A stretch of DNA of 64,000 nucleotides from Spisula solida (Eukaryota > Mollusca > Bivalvia > Venerida > Mactridae), in assembly GCA_947247005.1 (NCBI GenBank), contig OX365953.1:6763001-6827000 (forward strand), written 5' to 3'. Of the stretch, positions 1 to 11,992 are shown one piece after another; the stretch's first letter is position 1; every line of letters starts with the position of its first letter. The position numbers and the translations under genes were made by a program. The notes under the pieces are model-generated. The model saw only the letters and a program-made list of their open reading frames with translations, did not search any database and was not told the DNA's origin.

Positions 1-1556
1 ACTTAAATATAACACTACCGGTCGTTAAAATAAAGTATCGTTATTCCGATAACAGTATTGGATGACAAAGTCAATGAAAGATCAATGTGGTATATCATTC
101 AATAAATCGTTACACTCTACAATTTCTGGCATTCAAAACTGTCAGGGTAGAATTTCCGAGCGTTAATTACATGTAATATCAGTAGACAAATTATGAATAG
201 TAAAAAATCCCCCATTTATCTTAAAAAGTCAATTGAGTAACCAAATACATGTATTTATATACAATGTATAATTATATCCGTGTATGCTATATCGGTATCT
301 AATATTACTTACAAATGCGGCACTTGATTATTTTGTTAAATTGCTATCGCTAAGGCTTATCAAAACAACAAATAGTTCCGCAATCCCAAATATCAGCATT
401 CTTTGTTACTTGCAAACAGTCAACATTAACCTTAAAATGCTTATCAATTGATAATATGAAAATAAACCCAAACTCTAAAGGAGCGTCCTGATCTTTATAA
501 GTGTCATTCAGTTCACATTGGTCTAGTTCCTTAATTGATTCTAGTTTTATTTATTTACTCAATCTGCTTAAGGATTGATCTTGACCGGGCTGAGGCTGTT
601 TCCTAGATGAGAACCAAGGAGTCTTAGTTTTCAGAATGAGCTAAGGCAGCACGCCCAGATTCCTTGTATCACACAAACTTTCTGTCTCATTGACCAAAAG
701 GCACGGATAAAACCGAATGGCCACACACTATGACAGTCCATGTTGAACGCAAAATTTTTTTATGCCTTACAATAAACAATACGAAAGTTGTAGTTGCTTA
801 CATCATTAACCTTTTAGAAGTATCGACTTTTGATAGAATCTTGAAGATTTTAATCTTAATTAAGATCAGAATTACCCTGTTGTGAATAGACCAAGAACTT
901 CCTAATTGAACAACTAATGTTATCTTTGCACACTTCTTATAGAATGTGTTAAATTGGTTTGAAGTTTTCAATTTAAGTCAACTGGTTTTATTTAGTAACT
1001 GTCATATATTGTGTCTGTAAAAAGTTTCTGGACAGTCAACTGTCAATTTCGCAGCCTTTTCATTCTGACTGGATTTAATAATAATACTTGAAGACTTAAA
1101 ATAAAAGTAACTTTAATTTGGACTCTTGTTTTTATCTTGGTTATTAATTTGTTTATATAAAAAATGATTTTACAGTCTCCATATAATGAAGGCCTACATA
1201 AACCGTTTTGTTTCCTTTGGCATTGCAAATAATAGGGTAGTTTATTTAACGGTAGGTCAAAGGGCCATACCTCATTACCATAAATTATAATTAAGGTATG
1301 CTATTGTTTCTAAGTATTGGTGAAAAATTATAGTAAGTATTTTTGAGTTAGTCTTGAATTTAGTTTAATAAAGCTGTAGCATTGATAGCAATCCATATAT
1401 TCGACAAACAGAAGACGGGAGTTCTTTCTCGAGTGACAAGTTGTGTTTTTTTGTTCCCGCTCTTTAAAAAATGTTTTCAACGCACCCAATTACCCACTTA
1501 AAGCATAGGAATAATGGAGTAGTCTAAAAAGTGTCTATTTGTTCTCAAAACTGTGT

Positions 1557-1991
1557 CTTAGCATAGGAACTTGCATAATTTTTAAAAAAAATGAAACAAG
1601 ACTGCGTTCAATAAACGCTTATGCCCCCTGTGGAAGCCTTGTCCATAAAGTCTAAGTCCAAAATTAGGTCAAGGTGAAGGTCAAAATGGGGTTAGGTGAT
1701 ACTGGCGTGTGGACAGTGTTCATACACAACATCCATGCAAGTATGAAAGCTTTGTAGCAAGCCATATTAATGCTAGAAGAAACGGTCAATTTGGGTTAAC
1801 CAGGACGGACGGACGAACGGACGGACAGGTGAATCACTATATGCCTCCCCATCTATCGATAGGGGGGCATAAAAAAATATGAATAAAGGCTGTATAAAAA
1901 TATACATTTTAATACAGGCTCTATACTAGTGAATTTTTTTTTTTTTTATAATTTTTTTTTTAATTATAATGCAAGTTCCTGTGGTCTTAGC
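1557..1991. mobile_element. Foldback MITE split by a second insertion
   Basis: The ends are inverted copies: 'cttagcataggaacttgcat' on the left and 'atgcaagttcctgtggtctt' on the right. A 274-bp 'tatgccccc' family element lies between them. An uninterrupted relative with the same ends is at 30299-30464. The order of insertion is therefore clear: the foldback came first. Confidence 0.7.
1597..1870 (-). mobile_element. 'tatgccccc' repeat family, copy 1
   Basis: Dispersed ~275-bp repeat with four near-full copies here (others at 39804, 45388 and 52399). On its sense strand it starts atgccccc.tatcgataga.ggaggcat, a short hairpin, then 'gtccgtccgtcc', 'gaccttcaccttgac' and 'acgcagtcttgtt'. It has no open frame. 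Such 'gtccgtcc' repeats are typical of molluscan genomes. Confidence 0.85.
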
Positions 1992-2170
1992 CTCTAAAGC
2001 TTCACAGAGTTAGAGATGGATGGACAGATGATTCAATTTTAACATGCCACCCTTCATCAGGTTACTGTTTTATCAAAGCACTTACAGAAATCGTAAACTT
2101 ACGATCAAATTTTAATTCTTCCTAATATGTTTACAATAACAAGTAATTGAGAATTGCAAGCATTATACAG

Positions 2171-2562
2171 AAGTCCCCTACCGGTTTGAAACCATTTTCA
2201 ATGTTTCTGTTGCCATAGCAACCACAATTTTTGTAAGAATCAAAATATGTTTAGACATGCCTAATCCCCTTATTGCCCTCTATCCACATACCAAGTTTCA
2301 TAAACCTAGCTTGGAAACTGTTTGAATTATAGAAGGATCCAGATTTTGGCATATTTTCACTCTTTCTGTCGCCATAGCAACCACAAATTTCGTCAGAATC
2401 AAAATATTTTAGACGTGCATAATCCCCTTATTGCCCTCTATCCACATACTAAGTTTCACAAACCAAGCTTGGAAACTGTTTGAGTTATGTCAGGATCCAG
2501 ATTTTTTGACAGACGGACGGACTGACGGAGGGCAAATCTATAGTCCCCTCCAGTCAATAATA
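2171..2562 (-). mobile_element. 'agtcccctaccgg' repeat family, copy 1
   Basis: Starts aagtcccctaccggtttga and ends tagtcccctccagtcaataa, so the termini partly mirror each other. Inside are two copies of a ~190-bp unit containing 'ttgccatagcaaccaca' and 'ttattgccctctatccaca'. Related copies are at 18228 and 54952. Confidence 0.75.
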
Positions 2563-3237
2563 AAGGGTGATAAATAGAGCTGCAATACTAATTATGATTC
2601 AGTTCATGAATTTCTACAAACCATATCCGTCACCAATTTGCAGTTGTTCAAGAATAATAAAGAATTTAAATTTAAGCGTAACTTTAAATTTTTTGTAAGT
2701 GCTTTGATAAAAAATTACCCAGGGGGCATATAAATGCACACATCTCTTTAAATATACCTCAAAATCAGAAGAGATATTGTTATCTGCAGATATAAAGTGA
2801 GGCCAAATGACAGATTGTGAAAAGTAAACACATTTTTACTTATAAGAGCTTCAATAAATCCTACATTAAGATAATAAATCACTCAAGATTTGAACATTCC
2901 TGTAGGATTCAAAGTCCATTCAACAAAAAATCCCTTGCATAAATTTTCAAATTTTTAGACCTGAACCTTTGCAAATTCGAATTTAATGGACCTTGGCAGT
3001 TATGCACACATTTAATTTCTTTATAACATAAACATCCAATTTGAGATAAATTTGGTTTTAATGACTTCGTTAACTGCATAAAATATCATTATTAAATAGA
3101 AATACTGCATAATAATAATGTATTTATATGCGTATGATTATTAACCAATTGTTCGATAGAGAATATTGCATGAGCCTGTTGGTTTATTATTGAATTTTAA
3201 TATGGAACGAGTTGAATAAAATTATATGAAAAAGATC

Positions 3238-3345
3238 ATATTCAGTCAGACAGGGAATTCGAAGGCAGCACTCGACTTACAGTAACCAGCCGAGCACAGA
3301 AAACATTAAAAATACGCAAAGAAGTGAGCCTAATTAAACTTACAA
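3238..3345 (+). repeat. 'gacagggaaggcagcac' short repeat, copy 1
   Basis: ~110-bp sequence running agtcagacaggga..ggcagcactc then aaccagccgagcacagaaaa. At least seven copies occur here in both orientations (also near 23889, 30612, 42580, 50472, 56489 and 56964). One lies inside a MITE, so it is mobile. Class unknown. Confidence 0.7.
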
Positions 3346-3990
3346 AAAAACCCGAGTTTACTGCTTTTCTGTAATTTTGTCTGGATTTTATACAAATGAA
3401 ATCCATATACTGTTAAATGCTCGTAAACTTAGCCTATATTATAATATCTTCTACATGGTCTAGGTTAGAATGCCCACCTTGGAAATTGAAAAATTTGAGT
3501 TAAGTCTAAGGCAAAGGCAATTACTTTACAAGTTTTTTAAAAATCATATAAAATTATAATCAGTGTATTATAAGTCCAGTCAGGATAAAAATCCAGTGAC
3601 GCAGCGGTGGAGTCCACTATAACGGTGTAAAACCAATTATAAAGGCTTATTCTGTACAAACAACTATAATTTCAATGCTAAACTAACATACTAAACTTCA
3701 CTCTACCTGTTTAGACAATGGTTGTGATTTTTTTGCGTACACATAAACTGCAACGTCACTGTCACAATATCCTAACTGGACTATAACTATATATTCATGT
3801 ATTTAATTGCCTAGCACTTGCAACATTCATCCTTGAATTAATATCTGTTGTTCAATTAGAGTTGTTATCTTAACTAATCAAAACAATCTTACGGTACAAT
3901 AACGAAACTACACGGGTATTAATTAGCGACAGGTCAAAAGTGCTCGACTATATAAGCAGTTACAGTTTATTTCTGATACATGCATGTAAG

Positions 3991-4254
3991 TATAGCACAG
4001 AGAATTTGACATGATCCTGACCTATATGCATAAATATATTACAAGGTTCTTGCGTTGAATAAATGAATTTCCGCGAGCAAATCATGCAATATCGGTCCTT
4101 CAGATTTTTGTTGGTAATTTACACCTTGAGCATCTTCGTGATACTCCCACTTACGAAAACATACAACTGGGGATATAAATATTTAAGCAAATAAGTCAGC
4201 TGTGAAATTATGCTAATGGAAGTTCGAGAGTCGTGTTAAATTCTCTGGACTATA
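3991..4254 (-). mobile_element. 'gagaatttgac' TIR MITE, copy 1
   Basis: ~260-bp element whose ends are inverted copies of tatag.cagagaatttgaca. Internal landmarks are 'gcaaatcatgcaatatcggt' and 'tttccgcgagc'. Other copies are at 31855, 33901 and 59595, with a split fragment at 40216. Confidence 0.8.
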
Positions 4255-5511
4255 GAACCATCATAATTCTATTAACACACTGACAGTTATCCAAATGACT
4301 TGCCATTGCAAATGATTAGCTGAGCAGCTATTTTTTCAAAAAACAGTTTTTGAAAATGGACTACATGTAATTTCTTCTGGCATTCAATCCGTCTATATTA
4401 GTCTAAAAGAGTGTAAAGTCAATAATAATATGCTTTAGACACAAAAGTCTTTAGTACCGGTAGATACAATCAGTCAGTAATAATTATGACAAAACCCATG
4501 AACATTTACCTAGCGTTAAAAAATAATTGTTTACAGTACACTAGCAAGAGTTATTTAATAATTACTATTTGTAGTTCGGGTTTTAGGTTCAGCCGATTGC
4601 AATTATTATGTTATGTAACTTTGTAATCTGGTGCCAATAAAGATGCTTTTCTGGCAGAACTTATATCGAGAGGCATTGGCATCAGCTCGGTTGCGCTTCG
4701 CTTAGGCATTATGGACTGCTGGTATTCCTACTAAGTTATATTTATACTTAGATTATGCATTTAAAGTTTACAAAATGTTATAAAAAGTTTAACGCAATGT
4801 TAATCACATAAAACAAACATATTAATTCGACCCAGTGCATTTAATGAATTCGATATAAACAGTTCTAATCTACAATACATACAATTCGCTTTTTATCTCT
4901 TTCAAAACCTAAAGAAAATCCCTTTGTTATTTCAGTTATATAACAAAACGTTCACTTAATATCACAATATGAAAGACAAAAAAAACAAAAATACATTACT
5001 AAAACTAACATATATTATAAAAATCCCACATTGTTATTTCACCTCTTCGTTAAATCCCAATTAAATAAGCATTATACAACTTCAGCACGTTATATTAACA
5101 ATCTGTTGAGTGTTTATTACAAACCGTGGTATGGTTTTCAAAAGGTTTAATACTTCTTAATCCAATTGAAAATAGATACATTACGGAGGTCTTGCTAAAC
5201 AGCCAAGTTTTTGATTCAATATTTAAACTCAACAGTGCATAGCTTAGCAATCTATTCAAGTTCAACAAAGTTTCTACTTCGGGCTGAACCCCAACCTAGG
5301 GTCACTGAAATTGAATATGGCGTAAAGTTGCTAAAATACTAAAAATAGCAAACTTTATATAAAAAATTAATAATGCAAAACCAATATTGACAATCTTAAA
5401 ATATAGGTGAGAAAAAAGTTAAATGTCATATTCATTATTTTATTAAGATAAAAACAAAATACAATCAGCTATAATAAATTTATTGTATATATACTTAATT
5501 CTCATCGAGTC

Positions 5512-5910
5512 GATCCTTCTCATCGACCCGAGCCCTACTTATTTTTGCAGAATATAAACACGTGCAGTGATGGTTCCTTTCCAAAACATATGCAAGTTTG
5601 AAAGTGGACTTTTTCCTGTCATCACAGCAAAAAATGTGCATAAAAGCGCATGTAAACAATTTTTGTGGACTGATTTAAAACAAACCCTGAAAAATCCATT
5701 TTTGTGAGCGGTAATACCTAAGCTCGTAACCATGGGTTTTTGTTTTTGTCCATATTTTTGTCAACATACTTGTCCACATTAATAAAATTCTGTAAATAGT
5801 ATCTGTGATGAACAAACTTTATGTTACCACTGTGTTTCATAAAATAATTCAGTCTTTGGGTTAATTATAGACTGACCAATCGGAGGGATCGGGTCGATGA
5901 GAAAGTTTCT
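5512..5910. mobile_element. Candidate MITE with 'ctcatcgacccga' ends
   Basis: The left end, ttctcatcgacccgagccc, is mirrored at the right by gggatcgggtcgatgagaaa, about 390 bp apart. It is a single copy in this window, so mobility is inferred from structure only. Confidence 0.5.
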
Positions 5911-6728
5911 GAATGACGGAGCCTCTTGACTGGTACTAAATGCTTCACAGTAAATATTTTAAGATAAAAGCTTTTTTATTCCAGAAATGGTTCATTTTAC
6001 TGTAGTTCAGTAATTTCTCAGTCAGAAAATGAAATTTAGTTGCAGACCAAACAATTTGAAGTGTGCATGTTAGGTTTTTATCTCTTAGGGGATCGACTCC
6101 ATGAGAAAGCAGTATAAGGGTATAGAACTGATGGACTCCCATCAAAGTAGACTTAAAATATTCATTTTTGTATATCAATTCATTAAACAAGTAATGTCGG
6201 GTGCATAAACATCTAAAATTACCCACTGATTTAAAAGTCAAAGAATCTAAATAGGTCACAATGTATCTCGGGTTTCAATTCAAGAGAAGTTACAAATGTG
6301 CTGAATCAAATGCTTGAATTGTACTTTTAAATAGGAAGCGCCGTAAATAATTTGATATATATGGAAAGTCATTTATTATGAATTCTGAATAATATTCATT
6401 TCAATTCATATGAAGAAGTACACAAAGTCAATCTTTTATGACAGTATCAATACAGTAAATCATTTTTTTATGAAATTCGATGAGAAATTTTGAAGTTGCT
6501 ATTCACAAAGCTTAATTATAATAACAATTAATCAAAATACTTTTTGAAGTAGTTTTTAAGAAATTACTGAATCGTGGTATTTCTTTAGACTTTTGAAAAG
6601 GATCTCGACAGGTACGTTTTAAGAAAAAATAGATATTTTATGTTTCAATAATATTTTCCACATGAAAAATCATTTAACCTGAGGTGGTTAATATAAACTT
6701 GAAGTACTTTAGTAGAAAATATTATGTT

Positions 6729-6908
6729 CAGGGCCTTTCTTCGAACCTTGGGGATCAATTGGGCCTTAAATAACTTTAATTATGGAGAAAATAATGGAAA
6801 TTTTTGGTAACATGGGGAATGATTTTGTCATGGTAAACTTCATTTTTTGGGGGAAAATGCAAGATTTTAAAGAATAACGGCCCCTATTATATAACGAAAA
6901 AAGCCCTG
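6729..6908 (+). mobile_element. CAGGGC-ended MITE, copy 1 (hAT-like)
   Basis: Ends CAGGGCCTTTCTTC and its mirror ACGAAAAAAGCCCTG. The inside shares 'ttaattatgg', 'ggggaaaa' and 'ccattatataacg' with the copy at 46059. CAGGG termini suggest the hAT superfamily, but no clean 8-bp target duplication is visible. Confidence 0.75.
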
Positions 6909-7269
6909 ATATTCAATGCACTGGGAGGGGGGGACAACCTTTGACTTATTTAGTTTAAACATATTTTATTACCCAAACAATGACATAAAAATAGATCTAT
7001 AAATACAAATATATACATACATGGGTAAAAGGGTCGAGCCACAAGTTCTTCAATCTATACTAAAAAAATTATGTGATCTTAAAGACTTTATCGCATAAAT
7101 TTCGATAACAGACTAATTTCACAGATTCATAAATTTGAAGTCTCTAAGGTTCTATGATGGTTTTTTTTCTAAACTGAAAATAGTAACATCCTCTTGTCTG
7201 AGTCATAAGAACAATTTATGTATCGCTCAATCATTGCGAATGCTTCATTTATAGAAAACCTCTAAACAT

Positions 7270-7967
7270 GTACGGTACAACCTCTGTAGAGCAACACTCA
7301 GTACAGTTCAACCTCTGTAGAGCAACACTCAGTACAGTACAACCTCTGTAGAGCAACACTCTTTGGGAGCTACAAATATTGGCCATGGATTGTACAGAGG
7401 TTTTAGATCTACAGGGGTTTAAATTATATTTATGGTAAATATCAGCTTAGGGAAATTTTATTGTTATTATGGTAACATATTACAGGGCTTTTTTTCGCTG
7501 AATTGTGAAGAGGCCCAAGCCCTTTTGTTTTTTTAAAAATTTAGCGCGAAAATTCTCAAAATTGTGAAAAAGTATGCGCGAAAACTTTTCAAATTGTGAA
7601 AACTTAACGCGATAAATCATCAAATTATGATACAAATTTTTTCAGATGTTAGTTCATTTTTTGTCAACTTTTCCCAAACATGCATGTATCTATGATATAA
7701 TACTTTATATCAAGTCCTGTATAGGAATATATGATTGTTATCTGTGATTTGTTTGTTTGGTGCATTGTGAAGTTGATTTTACATAAACTATGACGCAAAT
7801 TCTAATTGTGAATTAAGGGGCCTTTTAGGTTTGTGAAAGGGGCCTATAGCAAATTGTGAAGGGGCCTAATATAGGCCTCTCGTATAAAGTGAAAAAAAGC
7901 CCTGTATTAAAGAGAGGTTGTTGCTGTACAGGGGGCTGCTCTGGACAGGTTGCACAGTACGGTTATA
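7270..7967 (+). mobile_element. 'tacaacctctgtagagcaac' element, interrupted
   Basis: The left end carries three ~36-bp copies of gtacaacctctgtagagcaa. The right end, gctctggacaggttgcacag, is a diverged mirror. A CAGGGC-type MITE sits inside. A relative in POR intron 1 (37507-40145) has the same order of internal motifs (tttgggagct, aaatattggccat, gtaaatatcagcttagg). Confidence 0.65.
7483..7904 (+). mobile_element. CAGGGCTTTTTTTC-ended MITE inserted in another element
   Basis: The ends are exact mirrors for 14 bp (CAGGGCTTTTTTTC and GAAAAAAAGCCCTG). The interior repeats 'aattgtgaa' and 'gcgcgaaaa' and has no open frame. It interrupts the element that surrounds it, so it is the younger of the two. 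Confidence 0.75.
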
Positions 7968-8904
7968 CCCCTCAAATCAGCTTAATCTAGAATCAAATAC
8001 TTAAGCATTTACTTGGTCACTTCTAATCAAAGTTATAAAAATCTTAAGAATTGTCATCATATTTTAGCCTGGAGACTTTTGTATCTTTTACCACAGCAAA
8101 CCTTTTGACTCCAAAGTGATCAATACTTGTTCGTATATCTTTTCCCGACACAAGTAATTCTGTCATGTTTACACAACCTCACTTAACTAATACAGTTTTA
8201 TCTTATGAACTACAATATATTGCAGCTAAAATACAACATTTCATTGACAGTCTCTACCACACACATAGGGTTCTCGTAATAACGCCCACTTCTACATAAT
8301 TTTAACTTCTCTTGCATTAAAATTTTGTCTACAGGTACTCCTATAACAGGAAGTTATCATTAAAATAATTTCAAAACAAAATTGTTTTGCTTGGAACCTA
8401 CCCTACAATTTCAGCGCATTACCAGAACTGAACTTAAGCTTTATAAGTATACAGGTAAATTCATACCTTTCATAGTAAAAAGAAATATGACAAAAAAGGA
8501 TAAGTTAAAAAGGGACATAACTCCTTATAAAAACACCCTGGACTGCAGTTATGCGACTTATGTCTATGACTGATGACTAATGATTATTAAATTAATGTAC
8601 CAATTATTTAAAGTTTCATTGCAATAGCATTTAAAGTTAATAAATTTAAGTAACAGTATTGAACTTTATTAAAAACTTCAACCAAAATTTCAAAGGGCCA
8701 TAACTCCTTACAATTCAATGGGTCATTACTCCATACAAATTATTCCACTAAAGAGTAATCCCACTTGTCTAAGGCAGACACTTTTGACTTAAATGATAGT
8801 CAATAAGTGTGCAATTATAATAACTTTTAATCAAATAGCATTGACGGTCACAAACAAAATAATTTAAACACTAGACGATACAACTGTAACCTGGTTCGCC
8901 CCTG

Positions 8905-9060
8905 GGACTTCAGGGTGGTTAAGTGGCTAACACTTTTGACTGCGGATGAGAAGTTCCTGGTTTGAATCTCGGCCGGGGCAATTAATGGTTATTTCTGAAA
9001 CGCTTTAATGCTGGGACACATTTTTTTGAGCCATCCAATCAAATTGCAGCATAAATATGT
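8905..9060 (+). mobile_element. tRNA-derived SINE, family 2, copy 1
   Basis: The head has an A-box-like GGTGGTTAAGTGGCTAACAC and a B-box-like GGTTTGAATCTC, as in tRNA genes, then 'ggccggggcaat' and a unique body with 'gctgggacacat'. The tRNA fold is degenerate, so it is a SINE rather than a tRNA gene. A copy on the - strand near 54680-54810 shares the B box and 'tttctgaaa'. Confidence 0.65.
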
Positions 9061-9109
9061 GACAGTTTTTAGCAGCTGCATAATCTTGATACGACTGTAA
9101 ACTAATCAC

Positions 9110-9307
9110 AAGGGTTCGATTTGACTCGGGAGTAGGGGTTTTGACCCTTGACATTACCAAAAAGTCACATTTTGACCCTCAAGATTTTGGTTTGAATTAA
9201 GGGTCATTTTCTCTTAAAATCATGGTTTTTTTGCCAATAAATTAAAATGGAAAAATTTGGTCAAAATTATCAAAATGACCCTTCAGATTCAGAAGCTAGT
9301 GGAACCC
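9110..9307 (+). mobile_element. 'gactcgggagtagggg' MITE, copy 1
   Basis: Shares gactcgggagtaggg, 'tttgaccct.a', 'aagattttggttt' and 'gattcagaa' with an inverted copy at 30808-31020. The ends aagggttc and ggaacccc are a short inverted pair. It abuts the next MITE directly. Confidence 0.65.
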
Positions 9308-9454
9308 CAGGGCTCGACACTAACACTGGTCCGAGACCAGTGAAAATCCAGAAGGACCAGTGAAAATTCTGGAGGACCAGTAACTGTCCTATTTACAAAT
9401 TGGGCGCTTTTGCCCTGTCGGACCAGTGGCCAAAATAGTTAGTGTCTATGCCTG
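9308..9454 (-). mobile_element. CAGGGCTCGACACTAAC MITE, copy 1 (hAT-like)
   Basis: ~147 bp with ends CAGGGCTCGACACTAAC and gttagtgtctatgcctg. The interior repeats 'gaccagtgaaaat.c.ga' and has the constant block 'ggcgcttttgccctgtcgga'. An inverted copy is at 42360, and a third, interrupted copy at 23872. Confidence 0.85.
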
Positions 9455-10940
9455 AACCCCTGTAATTAGTATTATAATTTAATTTATTGCCGAATGTAAC
9501 AATGTATATTTATAATTTTATAGGTAGATAAATAGCTAAGGTTTATCACCCTTGCATTTTAACGTATGTTAACGGAAAAACAGTTTGATTTTAATGTTCA
9601 AATTTTTTGCAAGAAATTCTCAGCGGAACGTGCGCTAGGTGATTGAGAAACTAAGTTTCATCATGAGCAAGACTCGGTGTACTCATCAATATCAAAATGC
9701 CAAACCAAAAGTCATATTTCTAGGACTTGGTGGTTGCCGTCCATTCCTAGACCAAGTTTGCTTCAACTAGATTCGAACCCACAACCTGTCCCCTTGCTAG
9801 TCAAACCATTTCGACGCTAACAGTACCAGTAATACAAAAACATTTCACTTTCAATGGTAGGCCTATCAAATTCCTGCAGATAATTTTATTGGAAAAGTCG
9901 ATCAAGCTAATGAATAAATAAAACCAATCTACCAGTAAAGCAAAGACAACGATTGGAAAAATCTACCAAATCTCACGGCAGTCTTCTGAAATCTTGCAAA
10001 ATCTCGTTTGTTTTAAATTCCTTATATCTCCTGTTTTTATGTACATAGGAAAAAACTAATAAGTTAATGCAATAGATTTATAATTCTGCTTTAAAATGAA
10101 ACATAATTTATTGAAATCAATCAAGAATTCTAACATAGCACGTGAGATTTGCCTTCTTTGCGTATGTTGAGCTTACCATATTTTATTACCGCGATAAAAT
10201 ATGGCTGTTCCCATTTACCCATCGTTCACAAGTACTATTGACAGAACGGGAATTTTACATAAATTTCGTGGCTATAGTTGGGTTATAAATACTACAATTC
10301 AATGTAAACAAATACTAGAAACAAAATGATGCAAATAGATCCAACAAAAATTACATGTTTAAATAATAATCGATATTTTTAAACAGTGGAGTTTTTACAG
10401 GAAAGCTTTTTACATGAGCGCCGCTTTTCAACGTCACTTGTCGAATGGAAAATAGCGCATTCTGTTTGAATGCAAATATTTCGCACATCACGCCTTGGTT
10501 TCTCATAATATATGTTTAGCAGTATTCCTTGTGCCTGTTTTATTTATCAGACACATGCGTGGATGTCATATCAACACCAATCCGTTATTTATAGCTTTAA
10601 AATCGATATACATGTCCTTTTAGTTCGAACAGGAAGTAGAGCAGTTAGAGTCATTGACAACCAAAGAACAAAACACACAATCGCCTGAATTTACTGTAAA
10701 TGATACTTAAACAAGTATTTCTTCTCTCATCTCACTTGATGTGTATTTGTTTAGATGTCGATTATGTAACGGCATGGAAAATATTGAACAACAACGTATT
10801 AAAATCGATAAATCGAGAGTCAAAATATGGGGCGTTAATTTGAACAGCGCGTAAGATTTAACATTTTCTCTCCATTTTCAATTAAGTGTCCAATCTGTGT
10901 ATATTTAGGTATTTGAGTAAAGGCAGTATTCTCGAATACA

Positions 10941-11238
10941 GGTCATTTCGTAACCAGGCTTAATCGTAACCAAAAGAGTATTGGCGAATTCGTAACCGCT
11001 GATTTATTTCTTTTATTCAGGTATTAAAGTATTATCATAAATTATATACGGCTTATATCATTGTAGAAATGTGTTTTAAAGGTGTTAAAATAGTTTGATA
11101 TTCAAAATGTTAATTTTTACGGAATGAATAGCAAATTGTATTTCGAGCTGTTTTTAGGTCGGTTACGAATCAGCCAAAATGTGATTACGAAAGAGCCGAA
11201 AATTGACGGTTACGAATAAGGCTGGTTACGAAATAGCC
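10941..11238. mobile_element. Candidate MITE with 'atttcgtaacca' ends
   Basis: The ends are inverted copies over about 30 bp: atttcgtaaccaggctta on the left and gctggttacgaaat on the right. Further 'cgtaacc' and 'ggttacga' motifs lie in mirrored order inside. It lies just downstream of the lysine-rich ORF on the opposite strand. Confidence 0.6.
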
Positions 11239-11427
11239 GCATGCCGTTTCCTCAATCAGCAATATTTAAACATCAGTCTCAGAACATGAATTTATCATTA
11301 TGATTACTGGAGTCTAAAAGTAAACAGGTAAAACCTACATTTAAAAAATCTGTTAGAAAAAATATTCAAAGGAATTATGAAGAACAATTAGAGTATTAAC
11401 TAGTTCATTAGATAAAATAAATAAATG

Positions 11428-11610
11428 CTAATAACCTCCCAAGTCTCCGTCAAGTGCGCGTATTCCTTCTATTTCCAAGTAATCCGAATTCTGATCGCCT
11501 TTGAGCCCCTTTTTACTCTTCTTTTTCTTCTTACTTGCGGATTTCTTTGATTTATCTACGGCCATTGCAGCTTTTTTAATCACTTGTTTTGCATTAGAGT
11601 TCTTATCCAT
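11428..11610 (-). CDS. Possible 60-residue lysine-rich protein or first exon
   Basis: Not recognised. The frame reads about 35 residues rich in Lys, Ser and Ala, with a basic cluster SASKKKKKSKKGLKG (24-38) that resembles a nuclear-localisation or nucleolar signal. An acidic tail follows, DYLEIEGIRALDGDLGGY, ending in TAG. It starts 383 bp from the EXO5 start on the opposite strand, so the two could share a promoter. Codon use is varied rather than repeat-like. I see no strong splice donor near its end: the only candidate is G|GTTATT just before the stop. It could be a complete microprotein, the first exon of a longer gene, or chance. Confidence 0.4.
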   Translation of the reverse strand: MDKNSNAKQVIKKAAMAVDKSKKSASKKKKKSKKGLKGDQNSDYLEIEGIRALDGDLGGY

Positions 11611-11992
11611 GATAAATTACCGTAAAAAGTATGCATAGCTATTTTGCTGACCGCACTTGGCCGCCATGTTGTTTACACCGATGAACACAGTGAAAGCGTA
11701 GTAAAAGTAGTTCTTTGTTTTTGTAATTTGAGACGCGCTTTGACGTGAACTGAAACACGTATGACTTGATTTTGAATATTGGAATAAACAGAATGTTATT
11801 CTGTCGTAATCGCTCGTCTAAAAATTTGTAAATATTTGGAAAGCTTGTTGCTATGGTGTGTGGAATTAAGAGCGCAATATTTGCACGGTGTCACCATAAA
11901 ACACAGTTGCTCGTGTAATTGACTCTTGTTGACAAAATTAATTGGTCCCCATTTTTTTCTGGCTGTTTTTATTGGCATATTATAACCGGGTA
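11611..11992. promoter_or_regulatory. Candidate bidirectional promoter, EXO5 and lysine-rich ORF
   Basis: This 382-bp interval separates two head-to-head start codons and contains no repeat I can recognise. It holds a perfect YY1-type motif and is more GC-rich than the flanks around 11640-11760. No clear TATA box lies at a fixed distance from either start. Promoter activity is inferred from position and the motif; transcription starts cannot be placed. Confidence 0.45.
11660..11671 (-). promoter_or_regulatory. YY1-type motif GCCGCCATGTTG
   Basis: The + strand reads GCCGCCATGTTG, the reverse complement of CAACATGGCGGC. It matches the extended YY1 consensus (AANATGGCGGC) at all informative positions. 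In animals such sites often lie just downstream of transcription starts of housekeeping and bidirectional promoters, which fits the spot between the two start codons. Confidence 0.55.

Larger units (their letters stand above)
1..11010. other. Intergenic region, repeats only
   Basis: No coding exon was recognised on either strand; the short open frames have no protein-like composition or partner exons. The repeats listed separately cover roughly a quarter of it. The remainder (for example 1-1556, 2561-3239, 4255-5511, 5911-6728, 7968-8904 and 9455-10940) is AT-rich and shows nothing I can name. Confidence 0.6.

Noticed and set aside
5539..6259. Two - strand frames of 64 and 104 codons
   Set aside because: No motif and no linked exon; the first lies inside a candidate MITE.
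9715..9830. Reverse tRNA-like B box (agattcgaacc) suggesting another SINE
   Set aside because: Only the B-box half is convincing and no second copy was found in the window, so no boundaries can be given.
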